Shown here in pieces: positions 11,110-23,180 of a stretch of 64,000 nt of DNA. The position numbers and the translations under genes are program-made. Under the pieces are notes generated by a model. It worked only from the letters and a program-made list of their open reading frames with translations. It was not told the origin of the DNA and did not search any database. The first letter of the stretch is position 1; each line of letters opens with the position of its first letter. The stretch is taken from contig NC_077227.1 in assembly GCF_027887165.1 (NCBI RefSeq), forward strand, positions 69,768,752 to 69,832,751. The letters run 5' to 3'. This DNA is from Monodelphis domestica (Eukaryota > Chordata > Mammalia > Didelphimorphia > Didelphidae).

Positions 11110-11285
11110 GGGCTGTAAGGAAAGACTGGAGATCATCTAGCCGTACCTCCTCATTTTATAAATGGGGAAATCGAGGCTCAGAAGGGTAAAATAACTTGCC
11201 CAAGGTCACAGAGCTAGTAAGCAACAGAATTTGAACCAAGCCTATTCGATTCAAATCCAAAATCCTTTCCACTGTGTTCCCTCCC
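11110..11285 (-). repeat. MIR-type SINE, minus strand
   Basis: Contains cctcattttataaatgggga, then gaggctcagaagggtaa, cttgcccaaggtcacagagc and agcaacagaatttgaacc, which is the canonical antisense MIR order. Confidence 0.7.
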
Positions 11286-11289
11286 CTTT

Positions 11290-11960
11290 CTAACACTCAT
11301 TTGAAGACCCCTTTTTAAGTTCAAATCCAACAAAGGGGATCTCAATTAAGGTAAGCACAGGCAGCCCAGATACAGTAAGGAATTTTTCCTGTACCTTTAT
11401 TATGATGGATATCCATTAAACTTACTAATTCTTTACAAATGTTTTATTCATTATCTCACTTGGGTGCACTTCTGGGAGTCCTGGGCATTTCTGAGAAATG
11501 GTGGGCAGTCTTGTCTACTTCCATGTGTAAAGAAAGCATGATGCGTCACTGGGTGTTACTGGCTTTTTTTAATTGCCTTTTTGACTGATCCACTCTGAGT
11601 CATCAGAATTTCCTAGCTGCTACAGTTTTCTAAAACTGAAAGATGTTTTCTGATGTGAAACCATGTCCTGGTAGGAAGATGAATAGAAAAATAACAAAGT
11701 ATCCATAATCCAATTTACGGATGAATTATGACTCAGATACACCAACTTCTTTATTTAATGAGGTTATTGAAAATGAGTCTGTTTTCTCAATTTACATCTG
11801 TATGATTCTTATGTTTAGTGGCATCCCAGTTCCATATACCCACATCTTTTATGCCAATACAGCTAACAAATTCAACAAACATTTATTGAATATCTACTTT
11901 GGACAATAGCACTGTGTTAGACACTAAAAAGAGACACTAAGTTTAGTTAAGATAGGAACC
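11290..11960. other. Intergenic, no recognised feature
   Basis: About 670 bp with no repeat or gene that I can support, apart from a short L2-like tail (caacaaacatttattgaata near 11873). Confidence 0.5.
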
Positions 11961-11964
11961 CTTT

Positions 11965-12163
11965 GGGGGCAACTAGGTAGCTCAGTGGATGGAGAGCCAG
12001 GCCAAGAAACAAAGCCCTGAGTTCAAATCTGTTCTCAGACACTTCTTAGCTGTGTGACCCTGGGCAAGTCACTTAACCCCCATTGCCTTTCCCTTACCAT
12101 TCTGTTGCCTTAGAACCAATACACAGTATTGATTCTAAAACAAAGTATGGGTTTATGAAAAAA
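11965..12163 (+). repeat. Family B SINE
   Basis: Complete from gggggcaactaggtagctca to aaacaaagtatgggttt and an A-rich tail. The target duplication is not clear. Confidence 0.85.
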
Positions 12164-12437
12164 TAATTTTAAAGCTATAGTCTCTGCCCTCTTGAAGCTT
12201 TCCACTAGAAAAAGAAATAAATAAACAAAAATCAGTGACTAATTTTACAATTCAATGACTGTGATTTCATCTCTTTCCATTGGTTCAGACAACTCATCTA
12301 TGATTTCTCATCCTATAAGTCTTGTCTCTGTCCTCTCAGAATTTCACCAAGATACATGAGCTGATAAATAACTCATTAGGCTACCCAAATAATATATAAA
12401 AATCTGGACAATAATTCTCAGAAATTTGGCTTTTCTT

Positions 12438-12642
12438 TTTATTTTTTAAACCCTTGCCTTCTGTCTTGGAATTAATACTGTGTATTGGCTCCAAGGCAGA
12501 AGAGTGGTAAGGGCTAGGCAATGGGGGTCAAGTGACTTGCCCAGGGTCACATAGCTGGGAAGTGTCTGAGGTCAGATTTGAACCCAGGACCTCCCATCTC
12601 TGGGCCTGACTCTCAATCCAATGAGCTATCCATCTGCCCCCT
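12438..12642 (-). repeat. Family B SINE with perfect 16 bp target duplication
   Basis: aaatttggcttttctt occurs at 12422-12437 and again at 12643-12658, exactly bracketing an antisense family B copy. The perfect duplication and well-preserved body point to a comparatively recent insertion. Confidence 0.92.
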
Positions 12643-12659
12643 AAATTTGGCTTTTCTTA

Positions 12660-13500
12660 ACTAGAATGTTAGAATAATTTCTTCTGAGTGATGGTCATTA
12701 TTTTAACTAAAGATGTCTAGGTGCATAATGTTTTTAGATAATTGTAGCAAAAGCTAAATTTCAGCATCATCCCATTCCCAAATGTATCTAAGGGTTTCCA
12801 CTGAGCCTTTTAGTATTCCTATAGGAATATTCGAGGATAGCAACATGCCATTCCATGAGTCTGTCATACTTTGTTCTTGTTCTCTGTCTCCTATCTTTTT
12901 CCAATAATATATATTCTGTTAAGTTCTTTTATACCACTTCTTCATTATCAGAAATATCCTGCATTCTGCTTAAGCCCACCATATATCTCTCCTTTGCTTT
13001 TTGGGCAACTAGAGTTATTTTGATTCTTTTGGGATTGTGGTTTTCCATAATTCGTAGCCATTTAATATTACTGAGAGAATATTGTTGATGCTGAAAAGAT
13101 GGTTTTGTCAGAAGGCAGCTTGGGACAGTTGATAGTGCCATTCAATTTCCCCAACACAATCCAACCTGCTCTCGTCCTCCTGTTGAATTCTGGATCTGGG
13201 TCATTGCCTACTTGAATATCTAAAATGTATGTAGTGGTGGATGAACTAGAAGAACTGACAATCCAACTGTCATAGTCGGACCATCAGCACTTTTCATTCC
13301 TTTTTTGTGGATTGTTAGGTCCTTTGAGAGGTCGAAGACCCCATTGACCCAACATTTGGGCTTTGATGCATTCAGCACAGTATTATTAGACAAAAGTACC
13401 TGGAGAACGTTGCCAGCACCGGAGGATTTTTCTTCCATTTGGGTTCTGCACAAGACCTCTTCCACGATAGTGGCAAACATCTTTGGGAAACTTCTCTCTT
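12660..13500. other. Intergenic, no confident feature
   Basis: Contains overlapping open frames on both strands around 13220-13560, none with a recognisable domain. The 13130-13480 part may be an unidentified older repeat. Confidence 0.45.
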
Positions 13501-13504
13501 CTTG

Positions 13505-13722
13505 CTTGGCATCTCCACCTAGATATCCCTTAGAGGCACCTCCAACTCAACATGTCTAAAACAGAACTCATTCGCTTCCCCCACAAAACCTACTTACTAG
13601 ACCTTCCAACTTCCCTGTGTCTGTCGGGAGCCCCACTCTTTTTCCAACTGCCCAGTTCCTCAGTATAAGAGCCACCTTTGACTCTTCACTCTCACTCAAT
13701 CCTCCCATCCCTCCCCATAACC
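13505..13722 (+). mobile_element. L2-type LINE fragment, left half
   Basis: Includes aggcacctccaactcaacat, gtctaaaacagaactcattc and gccacctttgactcttcact, the characteristic L2 3' coding/UTR phrases. The copy is interrupted after aacc by the LTR at 13723 and resumes at 14397. Confidence 0.65.
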
Positions 13723-14396
13723 TGTGGGGAAGAGAGAAATTATAAGAAAATGCAGCAAGACAGAAGCTGGAGATGGGTCAGCTGTCAGTCAAATGAAGAT
13801 TCCATTTGGATGTTACGGGGAAAAGCAGTCTGGAGCCAAACCAACACTGACTGTTTTTCTGGACTTGATTGGGGCTTTTGTGGCTGATGGTGGTGACTTT
13901 GAAGGAAGTCCACAGGTTTATCTCTGGGACTTGGGATAATTAAGCTGGAGGTGGCCTGGCTGGTTTGAAGGCAGAAGAAGAAGGACAATAGTCCATATAT
14001 CTCTCTCTGACTGGCTCTGTTTCATGCTAGTGACTGAATCGCCATTTCTCTCAATATCCTCCAACTTAAGCCTCACTGTAGATAATAGGGAAGTCCCAGC
14101 CCTCATACCTTCATCCTCTATCTTGTCCTGTTTTCCCCAATAAACCCTTACTTGAGATAAAGAAGAGAAAAGAGTATTTCCTCTGAAACATCATAGCTCA
14201 CCCTGAGTGACTTAGAAAGAGCCTGAAGAAGAAGGGGGAAGGGAAAACTGAAGGGAAGAAGAGAAGAGGAAGGGAGATTGGAAGAGAGAGGAAGGAAAGT
14301 ATAAAAGGGAGGAGGGTAGGCAAAGGAAGATAACTAGCTGATCTATTAGTTATCTATTATCCATCAAATATGCCCCCTCAAATATCATCTATTACA
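13723..14396 (+). mobile_element. Solo LTR fossil splitting an L2
   Basis: A 674 bp block starting TGTGGGGAAG and ending CTATTACA, flanked by AACC on both sides (13719-13722 and 14397-14400), with one L2 continuing across it. TG...CA ends and a 4 bp duplication fit an ERV1 (gamma-like) solo LTR. AATAAA at 14139-14144 marks the plus orientation. A G+A-rich stretch (14220-14310) makes up much of the 3' part. No internal viral genes remain. Confidence 0.68.
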
Positions 14397-14670
14397 AACC
14401 TCTAGTGGCCAAGCTGATTTCCATCTTCACCATCTCTCATATCCATCCTTTCTGCTCAGACTACAGCCACCAAGGTCAGTCCTCCTCATCTCTTGGCTGT
14501 TTATTGCAATTTCATTTAGTCTCTCTACATTTGGTGTCTCCCTTCTCCAATCCATCCTCCACATAACTGCCAAACTGATGTTTCTAAAGCTCAATTATGC
14601 CCATGTGTGCCCCTTGTTCAAGAAGTTTGAATGCCCCCATTTCCTCTAGGATAAAGGTACCAATTGTAGC
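14397..14670 (+). mobile_element. L2-type LINE fragment, right half
   Basis: Resumes with ctagtggccaagctgatttc and catctctcatatccatcct, then tccatcctccacataactgc and gaatgcccccatttcctcta. These phrases follow in L2 order from the left half, so the LTR was inserted into an existing L2. Confidence 0.62.
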
Positions 14671-14954
14671 AAAAGCTAAAGTTCAGTTCATTCATAGTGA
14701 AAATAAGTCATTCCTCCCCCTTTGGATTCACCTATCCCCTGAAGTTTATCAACATACATTTTTGTGGGTCCAAGGACTCCAGATTAAGAGCCCCTATTCT
14801 AACGTAAAATGAAAATTCCTTGTCATTTAAAGCAATTTACGATCTCTTGTATTTTCTGGTTATCTTATATCTTCTCTTCCTGGAGACTTCTTCAAAATCA
14901 ATAATGCTGTACTTTAGAAATGCTATTGCCTACAATATGTATTTATCATACGCA

Positions 14955-15085
14955 AAAGGTAGCTGAGTGAAATGGAATGAGTACAGAGCTTGGAATCAAG
15001 AAGACCTGGGTTCAAATTCCAACTTTTATGAGTGATGAGCTTTGTGATTACTAGGCAAATCCTTTAACCTACTCTAGGTGTCTCA
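14955..15085 (+). repeat. Family A SINE head fragment
   Basis: tRNA-like head with agacctgggttcaaattcc and caaatcctttaacctac. The tail is absent. Confidence 0.55.
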
Positions 15086-15384
15086 AGAACTCATCTTTGC
15101 ATTTATCTTCTTCAGTACAATTTTTCCTTCCTTCTATATCACAGTGGTCTCAGAACCCAAATGGGGATCCACTGCCTTCAGTGATGAAAATAGTGTTATC
15201 AAAATGCTAGAACTATTTCATACAAAAAAGGAAAAGGTATTACATAGACATAAAGGTAAATAAAGGACCTAGCTTCTGCATTCAAGGTGCTAACAGGGTA
15301 AGAGGAAGACAGGATGAATATAAATCCAGAGGGTTCATATAAATCTGAGGGTTTCCAGCTTACATGGCAATGAAAATGGTAGAG

Positions 15385-15590
15385 CCATCCAGGAAACTAG
15401 ATGTCTCAGTGGATAGAGACCAGGTCTGGAGATGGGGGTGGTCCAAGGTTCAAATTTGGCCTCACACACTTTCTGGCTGTGTGACCCTGGGAAGCTACTT
15501 AACCCCAATTTCCCAGCCCTTACCATTCTTTGGCCTTGGAACCAATACTATTATTTCTAAGACAGAAAGTAAGGGTTATTTTTTTTTTTT
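15385..15590 (+). repeat. Family B SINE, diverged head
   Basis: Recognisable from gtctcagtggatagagacc to aagacagaaagtaagggtt, followed by an unusual T-rich tail. The first 20 bases differ from other copies. Confidence 0.75.
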
Positions 15591-15591
15591 A

Positions 15592-16410
15592 GATGGCAGA
15601 GCCATTTTTAAAAAATTAAAAGAAATTAAGAAAAGGAGCCTGGGACTTTTTTCAGGGTTGGGGGAGAGGGAAAGGTAATAAAGTCAACTTTTAACAGATT
15701 GAGTTAAGGTGTCATTTAAAGTAAAATCAACAAGCTTTTTATATAGGGTCTATCATGAACCAGACTTTGCTGACAGTTGGAAATCACACCCTGACATCCT
15801 GAACAGTAGACTTAAAGATGACAAGGCTTAAAAGTCTGAGGGCATGTTCCTACTTACCCTGTAACTATGTCATGGAAAAGTGCCTGCTACTCTCATTTAT
15901 GTGCCAAATGCCTGTAATTGTTGAATAAAGGGGAAACCAGTATGTTGTCAACAACCTCCATAAAAATGCCCCAAAAGGACATTATTTAATTTTCCATCAA
16001 ACAGATCTCAAGCCTCCTTGGGTTTTACTTGGGGTCTTTCTAGAAGTGAAGAAGTTGGGAAGATGGAGAATCTCAGTGAAATTGCTCTCATCATTATAGG
16101 CTTTATTTAAACACACCTCTGAAACAGTCACACTCCCAGTCATTCTGGGACTGATGGAGGGTGCCAATTGTTAACATTCGCCCAGGCTCATGAAGTCCCA
16201 GAGCATCTTCATCAACATACCTTCAAACCCTTCTAAAAAGCTCTTGGTCACAGCCAACAACCTACTACGTCTCAGGACCAAATCTCTTCTCATTGGGTCC
16301 CCATGGGTTCCTCACTGGACACTTCAAGAGCTAGCCACCTGGAGAGTTTGCCTCTGGTCCCTCTTTTCCAGGAGAAAGTCTTCACCTGATTGGTTGTCTC
16401 CCAGGAAGAC
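15592..16410. other. Intergenic, no recognised feature
   Basis: Unique-looking sequence without exon signatures or repeats I can name. Confidence 0.5.
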
Positions 16411-16939
16411 TTAAGACAGCAAGATGACTTAGTGTATAATAATAGAGAGTTACAAGTTCCTAGCTACAAATCAGGAAGATGAATGAGTTCAAATCTTGCT
16501 CAGACGTTTACTAACTCCATGCCACTATCCTTTCTCCACTCCAGTTTCATCTGTAAAATAGAAATAATAATGGCATCTACCTCTGTGTTGTCGTAAGCAT
16601 CAAATTAGATAATACATAAAACTCTTTATAAATCTTAAAATATAAAAAATGAATGCAATTATAATTATTGTTATTATTTTTTCATTATAGAAATATAGTG
16701 AAACATAATCAATTCATCTCATTTATGGGAATTGAACTCAGGTTTTCTTAGTTCTGAGAATAGTTCCTTATCCAAAATATCATGCTGCCTCTCATTGATA
16801 ATAACAAATGAAAATATTATGATGTATGTTTTGTTTTACCATATTTAAACAACTTGAAATATTAAATGCATTCTCCATTTGATAAAGAAAAAATCAAGGC
16901 TATGCTGAAAACTTTTAAAATATAAAATGTTTGAAATTT

Positions 16940-17135
16940 AAAAAAAAGAAATATAGTGAAAAACACATTGGTTTGGGGCTCAGAAGACCTAAATATAATT
17001 TCAGCTTAGCTACTTACTATTTGTGTGACCTGGGGAAAGTCATTTAAAATTTTCAGCCTCTCCTCCTCTGAAAAATGTGGGGATGAGACTATATAGCCTC
17101 CACAGTCTCTCCTAGTTCTCATTCTATAATACTTC
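16940..17135 (+). repeat. MIR-type SINE
   Basis: Order ggggctcagaagacctaaat, gtgtgacctggggaaagtca, cctctgaaaaatgtggggat, and a ctcctagttct end. Another diverged copy with gtttcatctgtaaaatagaa lies at about 16415-16650. Confidence 0.6.
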
Positions 17136-17429
17136 ACTCAATCTATTCTTTCTACTGAAACTTCTAAACTGATTTTGTTGACCTCCTTCCTGGACCTTCA
17201 CTGATAGCCAGTCAACTGCCTGAGGCTCTGTTTTCACAGGATCCTTGGAAGTACTGACTTGTCCAGGACTACTCCTTTATAATGGGGACTATTATGCCTA
17301 TTGCTCCATGATTTATTTCCCTTAGGTCTCCTTCAGAAGCATCCCTTTCCTACCCAAGCTAATTCCATTCATCCTCCTGCACTCAAGCATGCTAGCTCAC
17401 TCTCTGTCCTTTCCAGCCTTCCACGTCCA

Positions 17430-17970
17430 CCATAATGGCCAAAATGTGCCCTATCGATCACAGAGTCCATCAATGAAATAGAAAAAAAATCTATGGTGGC
17501 AGCTGTGCCAACCAGGCCCTCAGGTCCAAGCAGGGTATGGAAATTCAAAGCTTTTCAAAGGAGGAAAATAAAGTAAATGATTTTGTGTACAAGGTTGACT
17601 TATTTCCATTTAGTCTTTGTAAAGTTGCTATATTTTGTTTTTTTAAACATCCAAAGTGATCACTTTCCATTCAAATTGTGCTAAAACTAACAGAAGTCAC
17701 TGCTAATGCTTATTCTCACCTATCCCTGAATATTTTTAATCTTCTATAAAAGCCAGAGGGGGTTGTCTTCCCCTGGGAAATATAAAAAGTTGACAGCTGC
17801 CTTGGAAATGTTAAAAGCAAATGAAATTATAGCACCATTTCCCAACCTCATCTCTTATTCTTGTTAAGTAAATGGGCCTGGAAGGACCTAATCCTATCTG
17901 CTCTAGAAACAACTTTGTTGTTTCCTAATAAATTCATCGTGAGTCAGGCAGCATGGCAGACTCAATAGGC
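17430..17970. other. Intergenic, no recognised feature
   Basis: Nothing gene-like or repeat-like that I can support. Confidence 0.5.
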
Positions 17971-17974
17971 TATT

Positions 17975-18430
17975 TTTGCTCCTCTATTTTTGAAGAGGAC
18001 CAATGGCACTGCAGAGTGATGTTTTGACTTGTAGATGATTCCACTTACGTGAGGTAGAGTAGCCTAACATCAACCTCACTCCTTTTTTAGGAGTTCTCAA
18101 AGTCTAGTGGCAAGAAAAAAATCAGAATGTAGTCTGGGATGCAATGGGTCACCTTGGTGTCTTTAACGTCTGACCAAGTTCTGGAATCTCCAAGATGATG
18201 GCTCCAGCTGCCTTCATGGCCATTGCAACAAATTGTTCTCATCTACCCATTTGACCAGGGAAAGTTTTCACATTTGGAGTACACGATCCCCTAGACCACC
18301 AGCAGGTTTAAAGTCTGTTGGCTACCCTCAACCTGGTTTAGCCCTTCTGTGGAGAAACACCCCTGGCGTGTGACCACTGCACAAGCTACAGTTTCTTGGA
18401 GCCACAGGTACACCAAAGCCAGTCCTGGAA
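17975..18430 (+). repeat. Unclassified marsupial interspersed repeat
   Basis: Includes gaagaggaccaatggcactg, aagtctagtggcaagaaaa and ggtcaccttggtgtcttta. I recall these phrases as repetitive in opossum DNA, but cannot assign a family. Confidence 0.4.
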
Positions 18431-19318
18431 AAGCCTGATACCAGAGATGCTTAGTCCTCCCCATAGACTCCCAAGAGAATGCTGGCCTTGGAGTAAAGAC
18501 CTGGGTTCCATTTCTACCTCTCATTCTGACCACTGGACACCTCTGGACAAGATTCTCTACCTCTTTGTTTCTGAGAAGATTCTGTAAAATATATCTTCTA
18601 AATTAAGAGAGGAAAGGTATCAGAATAGAGACAGGAACCAGACCTGGTATAGAGAACTCCCAGCTGAGGAAATTCCGATGCACCATCTCTATTACTTTGA
18701 TAATCAGCCAAATTATCTAGAACCCTGAGAGCTTAATTAAGTGATGTATCAGAGATCACATAGCTAGTATATATCAGATGCAAGACTTGAACTGAGGTCT
18801 TCCTGGCTTTGAGACTCTCAATCTCCTAAGCCATGTTACCTTTCAGAGTTCTCCATTCTGAAGAAATCACAGATCCCCTTGTGAATGGGGGAGGATGTTC
18901 ATCTCACTCCATGCTAAGAAGAAGGGTCCATTTTCAGTTTCCAAAACCCTTTTACCTTCAGGGTGTAATAATTAAAAGCATACAAACCATAAAGGGAATT
19001 ACTATTGGAAGAGGAGAGGGCATGCAATTAAGCTGCTATTGAGTGAATCTGGGAATAGATGGAGATTCTGGAGTTGAATTTCCCTCAAAAGAAACAAAGA
19101 TTTCAATTTTCTGCACATTTACAGGAGTCCAATGAAGTTTATCATTCCAAGGACCAAGCATTCGAGATATTTTCAGTAAAACTGTCATCTCTGTCTGAGT
19201 CCAGTCTTAATCATTGTTCAGTTATGTAGTCATAGGTAGCTACTGCTATAGTTTTTAGAATTCCAATCAAATCAATAAGTGTGATGAAGACCTAACTCTA
19301 CACAAAATTCTATGTGAA

Positions 19319-19500
19319 GAAGCAGCTAGATAGCATAGAGGATAGAACATCAAGCCTAAAGTCAGGAAGACCTGGGTTCAAATCTGGCCTCAGATATTTC
19401 CTAGCTGTACATGACCCTGGGCAAGTCACTTAACCCTGCTTGTCTAGCCCTTGCCCTTCTGTCCTAGAGTTGTTATAATGGCAGAAAGTAGGGTTTCCTT
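19319..19500 (+). repeat. SINE with mixed A/B features
   Basis: Head agcagctagatagcatagag, then gaagacctgggttcaaatct and gggcaagtcacttaaccctg, ending gcagaaagtagggttt. The middle is closer to family A and the end closer to B, so it may be an intermediate subfamily. Confidence 0.7.
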
Positions 19501-19504
19501 TTCT

Positions 19505-20930
19505 TTAATCTTTTTTAAAAATCAATGTGAGCTCCTAATGCTACAAAAAAAGAACTTGAAATTTAGTAAAGAAGATAATATTTATACTAGGCTTTTATAA
19601 TTTATATATTATAACATTATATATATAATATAGTTATACATATATTATAATTTATAATATGCTAATTTAATTCAGTTTACTTATTAGGTGCCCACTTTGT
19701 GCCAGACAAGGAAGTAGGCAGAATGTTATCAAATGGAGGTAGGGGAAAGGAAGGGGGCAAATAACAGGTATAAAACTTCCTGGTAAAACTGAATCAGACA
19801 AAAAGGTAATTGGGAAATAATTGTCAAAATACTAAAAATACCAATCAACAAAGATGATGTCAATTTGTGGTTTTCTAAAACCATATGCCATTTTTATTTG
19901 AGTCTGATACCACTGATAGAATGGATATTGGTTGTAAGAGTCAGGAAGAACTGGTTTAAAATCCCAGCTTTGACTTCCTGCCTGTGTGACTTCAGCAAAA
20001 GTTGTTTGAATCTTCAGTGCCCATAAGGTTCCAGCCTAGCCCCCATAGTCATCACCCAGAGAAGCAATCTCTTTGGAGATGATGGGGGAAAGAGAAGAGG
20101 AACTGCTTTTGCAGGAGCTACAGCCCCTGTCTCTTCAATAGGAAAAGAAAGATCACCACAGAGTTCTGAGCACTGTCAAATGGTTCAATGGCTTTGCCAC
20201 TGAACCTCAAGGACCATGGGAATTTTCCAACTGACTTGCAGCTGAAAACTCCAGCATACTGTCTTCTTCTTAGGATGTGAAATCCTTGAGCATAAAGTTA
20301 TCTTGCTTTCTATTTATGTACTTGGCTCTTAGCACAGAACTTTATAATAATAAGTTTTTAATTAATTAATTAATGGTTTTTTATTCATTCATTTGTTCAT
20401 TCATTCATTCATTCAAATAATCCCTTGGAATTTATCTAACAAGTTAAAGTCAAGTCAAGTCAGCAGGCATTTAGAAAGGACCTACTATCCTAAGCACTGG
20501 AGGTTCAAAAGCAAGATGGTTCTTACCCTCAAAGAGCTGACAAATAGAGAAGAAAACATGAAATATACTTACAGGATAAATCAGAGCTAAACTCAGACAG
20601 AAAGCATTTGATCAATATGTGATAGTGACAAAATCATTAATCCTTTAGAGTATTCCTGTAATGGACTTAACACAGGAAATACAAAAAAATGGACTACACA
20701 ATTCCTGCTCTGAAAGAGCTTATAATTTAATGAAAGGGCTCATGGGAACAAGTTATGTGATGTGATATGGTTAAAGGAAGGTCCAGACCAAGAAATCTAG
20801 GAAATTTTGAAGAAGGAGAGATTATTTCTGGGTAGGAGGGTGATAAGAAAAAAAAATCCCATCTTCTGAACCTGGACTTCAATGAATTGATGTAATACAA
20901 GAATCGCTAAAGTAACGATAAAGACAAAAA
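19505..20930. other. Intergenic, A+T-rich, low repeat recognition
   Basis: Contains a TATA-rich stretch (19600-19665), a tRNA-like SINE head near 19920-20000 and a (TTCA)n run near 20386-20416. No gene is evident. Confidence 0.5.
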
Positions 20931-20934
20931 TACA

Positions 20935-21240
20935 AGAAATTGAATGAAATGTGCATTTATTAAGCGCCACCATGGTAGGTGATAGGTATACCAAAACAAC
21001 AAATAAAGCAGTCCTTGACCTGAGGAGTGTAAGGTTCTGTGGGATGTTACTAAATAGCATATAATCAATAAATAGCCAAGTGAGTAGATTTAGGGAATGA
21101 ATGCTCTGAGTTAGTGGAAAGAGGACTCTAGGAAGATTCTTCCAGCAGAACCGTGATGACATGAAAGAGAAGTAAGCCTTGGAGATCTTAGGATGGATAG
21201 CCATTTGGTAACTTGGAAATCCTGAATCATGCATGAATAT
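20935..21240. repeat. L2-like LINE fragment
   Basis: Begins tgcatttattaagcgccac, with ataaagcagtccttgacct following, in the same order as the copy at 9384. The opposite strand is open for 145 codons here, but this is repeat DNA. Confidence 0.4.
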
Positions 21241-21892
21241 TCAGTGGCTGCTTCTAAGGTTGGCTAACCCAGGAGTGGAGGGGAGACTCTTTGGTTGGCT
21301 TTCAAAGCATTCAAAAAGAAGTCAGCTTCAGTTATTTCTCTTTTTCATTCCTTGCCTCAATGACACCTGTTCACTGATGATGTAAAAGTGTCCAGGGAGA
21401 GAGAATACACAAGGGCAAGGGCTGTGAGGGTTCTTTCCCTACTGAAGCCATTTTTACACACCAAAAAAATGGAGACTGAGATTTTCATTAATTCTTTTTC
21501 ATTTTGCTTCAGGAAGTGGAATCTCTTGACTTGCTCAGAAGAATGAACCACACACAGGAGGCCAAGTGTTGCCACTAGCCCAGCTGAGGATGTTGCCCTG
21601 AAGAATAAGGGATGATCTTTGAAATTGACCTTTAGAACTCCAGTCCAAAAGAACTTACTTGGCAGTCATCCCACAATCTGGGTATGAACTTGTTGAAACC
21701 AATACTGTGCAAGAATTAAGCTAAATTTTGAGGTTAATCCCCACCACTACCATCTAGAGACCAAGATGGTGGAGAGAGGATTAGGTTCCCAAGATATTAG
21801 GGGAAATATCCGTATGTTTGTTCTCACTTTATTTGAAGTAAATATCCTCTTGGAAAAAAGATGATGTTAAGTGATCAAAAAGAAACATAGTT

Positions 21893-22094
21893 GGGGACAG
21901 CTGGGTGACCCAGTGGATTAAGAGTCAGACCTGGAGACAGGAGGTCCTAGGTTCAAATCTGGCCCCAGACACTTCCCAGCCATGTGACCCTGGGCAAGTC
22001 ACTTGACCCCCATTGCTTAGCCCTTACCGCTCTTCTGTCTTTGAACCAATACCCAGTATTGATTCTAAGACAGAAGGTAAGGGTTAAAAAAAAA
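21893..22094 (+). repeat. Family B SINE
   Basis: Complete and well preserved, from ggggacagctgggtgaccca to aagacagaaggtaagggtt plus nine A residues. The flanks share an imperfect A-rich repeat. Confidence 0.88.
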
Positions 22095-22414
22095 GAGAAA
22101 GTAATAGGGTGTCAGTCATTGGTCCCTAAAAATGGAGGGAACATAGCCAGTGGAGACTTGAACAAATAGCAAAGAAAATAGAGGTCCCCAAACTCCTCAG
22201 GGTACCTGAGAACCCTGAGGGGGAGATATAGCCTGCCTGGCTTAGAGAAAAAAAAGAGATTATTTGTTATATGAGGATAAGTAAAAAAATCAGAAATAAA
22301 TGATTGTTGTTGCTTTGGCTATGGAACCCCCAATAAGAAGAGACAGATAGGATAAGCAGAATTTTGCCTTTCTTTATATCTCCAGCACTTAGTAAATCTG
22401 TGGTACTTCTTATG

Positions 22415-22670
22415 GCAGCCAGGAGGTACATTGGATAAATAGCCAGATATGAAGTTGGACAGACTTGAGTTCAAATCTTGCCTCAGAGACTAAGTAGCTG
22501 CATTACCCCCAGCAAGTCACTTAATCCCTGAGCCTGTCTCCTCCTGTGTAATATGGGGATAATAACAGCCCCTGCCCCCCAGGGTTGTCGTGAAGATCAG
22601 ATAAGATGATATATATATAAAATACTCTGCAAACCTTAAAGCATTTTATAAATGTTGGATGGTCATGTTT
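22415..22670 (+). repeat. MIR/THER1-like SINE
   Basis: Head with gacttgagttcaaatcttgc, then gcaagtcacttaatccctga, and a tail with gataataacagcccctgcc, gggttgtcgtgaagatcag and cattttataaatgtt. The same tail occurs in the copies at 32870 and 45370. Confidence 0.65.
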
Positions 22671-23059
22671 GTGAATTGGTCTGAAATTCCCTCAGAAAAA
22701 ATAATAAATGTTTTGTTGACTGACTGAGCTAGAGAAACCTGCCAAAGGAGGGGAGGGAGCTGATTCAAAAAGGTGGGACTCCTGGGTAGGGACGGGGGTT
22801 GGGGAGCAGCCAAGGGAAGGAATTAGAACCAGAATCTAGATAAGACAACAGAAAAGAAATAGGAATTTCCAGAGACATCAAGATGGGGCGGGACTCTGGG
22901 AGAACAGCCTGGAACCCTCAGGCTCCTGACTGTGCCCCTAACTTTCACTTCCAATTTTAGACCTGGAGATGTGATGCTGCGAATAGTCCCCCGGGAAGGA
23001 AGGGGGAGGTGATAGGAACTTTTTTCTGACTCTTGCATTTGGCGTCTTCACCCAGCAAA

Positions 23060-23180
23060 AGCTCGGGGCCAAAGAAGGCAGCAGGGGGCAAGAGATGACG
23101 TCAGAGGCTGTGCTGCCAGGGCTCCTGCTGACGTCCTGCCACTGCTAGTTCCATGTGGTCCGAGTCAGCTCAGCCTCAGC
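23060..23180. promoter_or_regulatory. Candidate cis-regulatory block: CTCF-like and CRE sites
   Basis: A GC-richer island in A+T-rich surroundings. Position 23078-23091 (gcagcagggggcaa) matches the core of the CTCF consensus at 12 of 14 bases. A perfect palindromic CRE (TGACGTCA) lies at 23096-23103 and a near-CRE (TGACGTCC) at 23129-23136, with an AP-1/MARE-like gagtcag at 23162-23168. No exon is visible next to it. It could be an enhancer, insulator or non-coding RNA promoter; the role is inference. Confidence 0.4.

Noticed and set aside
13220-13559. Overlapping frames on both strands
   Set aside because: Probably old repeat DNA running into an L2; neither translation resembles a known protein.
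14298-14306. TATA-like tataaaagg within the solo LTR
   Set aside because: It lies after the LTR poly(A) signal in G+A-rich DNA, so it is unlikely to be the LTR promoter; left unannotated.
20797-21234. 145-codon hydrophobic frame on the minus strand
   Set aside because: It overlaps L2-like repeat DNA, shows no family motif, and its hydrophobicity follows from T-rich codons.
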